Source: Candidatus Phosphitivorax anaerolimi
GTDB taxonomy: Bacteria > Desulfobacterota > Desulfomonilia > UBA1062
Length of the DNA stretch: 64,000 nucleotides
Direction of reading: 5' to 3'
Assembly (NCBI GenBank): GCA_001896555.1
Contig: MPOS01000028.1
Span: 133,603 to 197,602, forward strand
Shown here: positions 62,881-64,000 of the stretch, piece by piece
Layout of the letters: each line of letters begins with the position of its first letter
Position numbering within the stretch: position 1 is the first letter of the stretch
Notes under the pieces: model-generated
Seen by the model: the letters and a program-made list of their open reading frames with translations, nothing else
Databases searched by the model: none
What the model was told of the DNA's origin: nothing
Program-made: the position numbers and the translations under genes

Positions 62881-63096
62881 ATGGAGGTCAAAAACATCTT
62901 TGTCAATTTCATCATGAAAAGCTACGAGAAGCAGGACGCACCGAAAGTGACCAACAGTCAACAGGCGGTTTCGGAAAAGGAACCGGTACAGGATGTTGTC
63001 GCAATATCACCTCAAGCAAGCAGGCGACTCTTCGGAGAGCTCATGGAGCATAGTCTGAAGAAAGGACTGAGCGGGGTCTGTGCAGATGAAAATTAA
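62881..63096 (+). CDS. Small protein of the flgM operon, 71 aa
   Basis: Not recognised. A 71-residue polar protein; the middle reads VQDVVAISPQASRRLFGELM, similar in style to the segment around the sigma-28 binding helices of FlgM, but without a sure match. The start at 62881 follows AAGGAG by five bases; a Met six codons upstream lacks such spacing. It lies 39 bases behind a strong sigma-28 promoter and its last codons overlap flgM, so it is expressed with late flagellar genes. Confidence 0.6.
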   Translation: MEVKNIFVNFIMKSYEKQDAPKVTNSQQAVSEKEPVQDVVAISPQASRRLFGELMEHSLKKGLSGVCADEN

Positions 63097-63394
63097 CAAT
63101 ACCACTAATCTCGAGGCACTCAAGGCATACGGAACGAATGCGGCAGAACGGTCTCATCAGGCACGGGGAGCCGGCGAGAAGAATCAGAATACCCTGTCCA
63201 TTCAGGACAAGATCAACATATCGGCCAAGGTGAAGATGTTTCAGGACATCAAACGCGCAGCGCTCGATGCTCCTGATGTCAGAACCGAGAAGGTCGAGCA
63301 GGCCCGGCAGCAGATCGAGAGCGGGACATACCGTCCCGATTACAAAGCAATCGCCGACAAGCTGCTGAGCCACAGCATCAGCGCCAAGATCTGA
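63086..63394 (+). CDS. flgM: Anti-sigma-28 factor FlgM
   Basis: A 102-residue, mostly disordered anti-sigma factor that holds FliA until the hook is complete and it is exported. The N terminus MKINNTTNLEALKAY and the C-terminal binding region (RTEKVEQARQQIESGTYRPD, then YKAIADKLLSHS) are typical. The start at 63086 was chosen to begin with MKI; a GTG two codons upstream (63080) is possible. It overlaps the small gene before it, and is driven by the sigma-28 promoter at 62809. Confidence 0.93.
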   Translation: MKINNTTNLEALKAYGTNAAERSHQARGAGEKNQNTLSIQDKINISAKVKMFQDIKRAALDAPDVRTEKVEQARQQIESGTYRPDYKAIADKLLSHSISAKI

Positions 63395-63403
63395 TCCTTG
63401 AGT

Positions 63404-64000
63404 TCAAGGGTCGATCGATTCAAGGTATTTGAGGTGCCTGCCTTGGATAACCCCTGTCTCCACGCGGTATATATGAATGCGCCTTCGCAGGGCGTCCATA
63501 TCCCCGGGGTGCTCCGCTTCCGCAAAAGTCTCATTTCCTTCGGTCGATAAAACAGGCTCACGGGTACTTCCGTCACACAGGCCTTCTTTCAGGAGATCCA
63601 TGAGAACGAGATAGGCATCGGCTCCCAGGGCTGCCAGCGGCTCGCGGGCCGCCTCGATCTCCGGCCTGCCGGCGATTCTTCCGATCCAGCTCGAAATACC
63701 TCTCCTCCGGGTGGAAGCGGCACGGTAATCCGTCACCATATACACGCCGTCCAGATCGTCTCCCCCCTGGGCAAGAAATTGCTGTTCCTGCGGCACGTTC
63801 ACCACCACGATCGGCGACTCCGGATGCTGCCTGCGCAGCGTCCTGATGGCGGGAAGCGTGGTTTTTTCCGCATATGGCAGGTAAATGACACCGGGATTCT
63901 TCTGCTTCACAGCCCCCAATACATCATGGAGATCGGCCCCGTCGCCCGAGAGAATGCAGAGCTCGGATACAACCCCGCCCAGCGAGATCATCTCCGAGGA
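63404..64000 (-). CDS. C-terminal part of an unidentified protein, possibly a type I periplasmic-binding fold (cut by window)
   Basis: The open frame continues past the right edge; 199 codons are visible, ending at 63404. The visible part alternates strands and helices (ADLHDVLGAVKQKNPGVIYL; PYAEKTTLPAIRTL; ESPIVVVNVPQ; ALGADAYLVLMDLLKEGL) and ends with IHIYRVETGVIQGRHLKYLE. This resembles the second lobe of Leu/Ile/Val-type substrate-binding or LppC-like proteins. The family is not certain. An ATG at 63991 would give a 195-residue protein but lacks a clear ribosome binding site. Convergent with flgM, nine bases apart. Confidence 0.45.
   Translation of the reverse strand, partial: SSEMISLGGVVSELCILSGDGADLHDVLGAVKQKNPGVIYLPYAEKTTLPAIRTLRRQHPESPIVVVNVPQEQQFLAQGGDDLDGVYMVTDYRAASTRRRGISSWIGRIAGRPEIEAAREPLAALGADAYLVLMDLLKEGLCDGSTREPVLSTEGNETFAEAEHPGDMDALRRRIHIYRVETGVIQGRHLKYLESIDP

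Overview
The window is a chromosomal segment of a motile Gram-negative bacterium. LPS-type glycosyltransferases and kinases, the flagellar P-ring and L-ring proteins FlgI and FlgH, and lipoprotein signals all point to an outer membrane. GC content is high. A siroheme-decarboxylase-type haem gene (ahbB) beside hemL, a DUF1844 protein, a NusG-domain-II protein, an atpZ-atpI-atpB-atpE cluster separated from F1, and an apparently sigma-54-driven flagellar operon together suggest Desulfobacterota (former Deltaproteobacteria), probably an anaerobic or syntrophic lineage. That placement is inference; no rRNA or tRNA gene is present to test it.

Layout. 0-6 kb: the 3'-truncated end of an HtrA protease gene, a DUF1844 protein, an AcuC-like deacetylase, a YitT transporter-like protein and a GT81-like glycosyltransferase. 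6-14.3 kb: a compact minus-strand operon sppA-guaB-dnaE-accA-unknown-pilD. 14.6-16.8 kb: a small acyl-CoA module (thioesterase, acyl-CoA dehydrogenase, MarR) with a visible promoter/operator. 17-27 kb: rpsA, a LysM protein, PilZ, hpt, a DUF3426 protein, yqgF, mltG and two orphan response regulators (REC-SHOCT-like and REC-GAF-HD-GYP). 27.5-35.1 kb: a surface-glycan cluster with a Gfo/Idh oxidoreductase, a radical SAM protein, two GT9 heptosyltransferase-like proteins, a tandem LPS-kinase protein and a GT2-kinase fusion. 36.9-41.9 kb: a REC-PP2C-HATPase protein and a STAS protein (a partner-switching module), the debris of an exosortase/exopolysaccharide locus, and a GT26 glycosyltransferase fused to two STAS domains. 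42-47.3 kb: mreB-mreC-mreD-mrdA-rodA. 47.5-52.7 kb: a short GlmU, Lon, HemL and AhbB. 53-54.8 kb: the F0 genes. 55-63.4 kb: flgF-flgG-flgA-flgH-flgI-flgJ-flgN-flgK-csrA, and divergently a small protein and flgM. The right end holds a partial gene of uncertain family.

The most unusual biology is the 36.9-41.9 kb region. The sequence supports the hypothesis that a phosphorylation-controlled partner switch acts directly on a polysaccharide glycosyltransferase through its own STAS domains, rather than on a sigma factor. Second is the glycan cluster with three LPS-kinase-type catalytic domains in two proteins, one fused to a glycosyltransferase. The flagellar cluster shows a clear regulatory hierarchy: a GG-N10-GC sigma-54 promoter for flgF onward, a near-consensus sigma-28 promoter for flgM, and a weaker sigma-28-like site before flgN-flgK-csrA. 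flgL and fliW are absent from their usual place.
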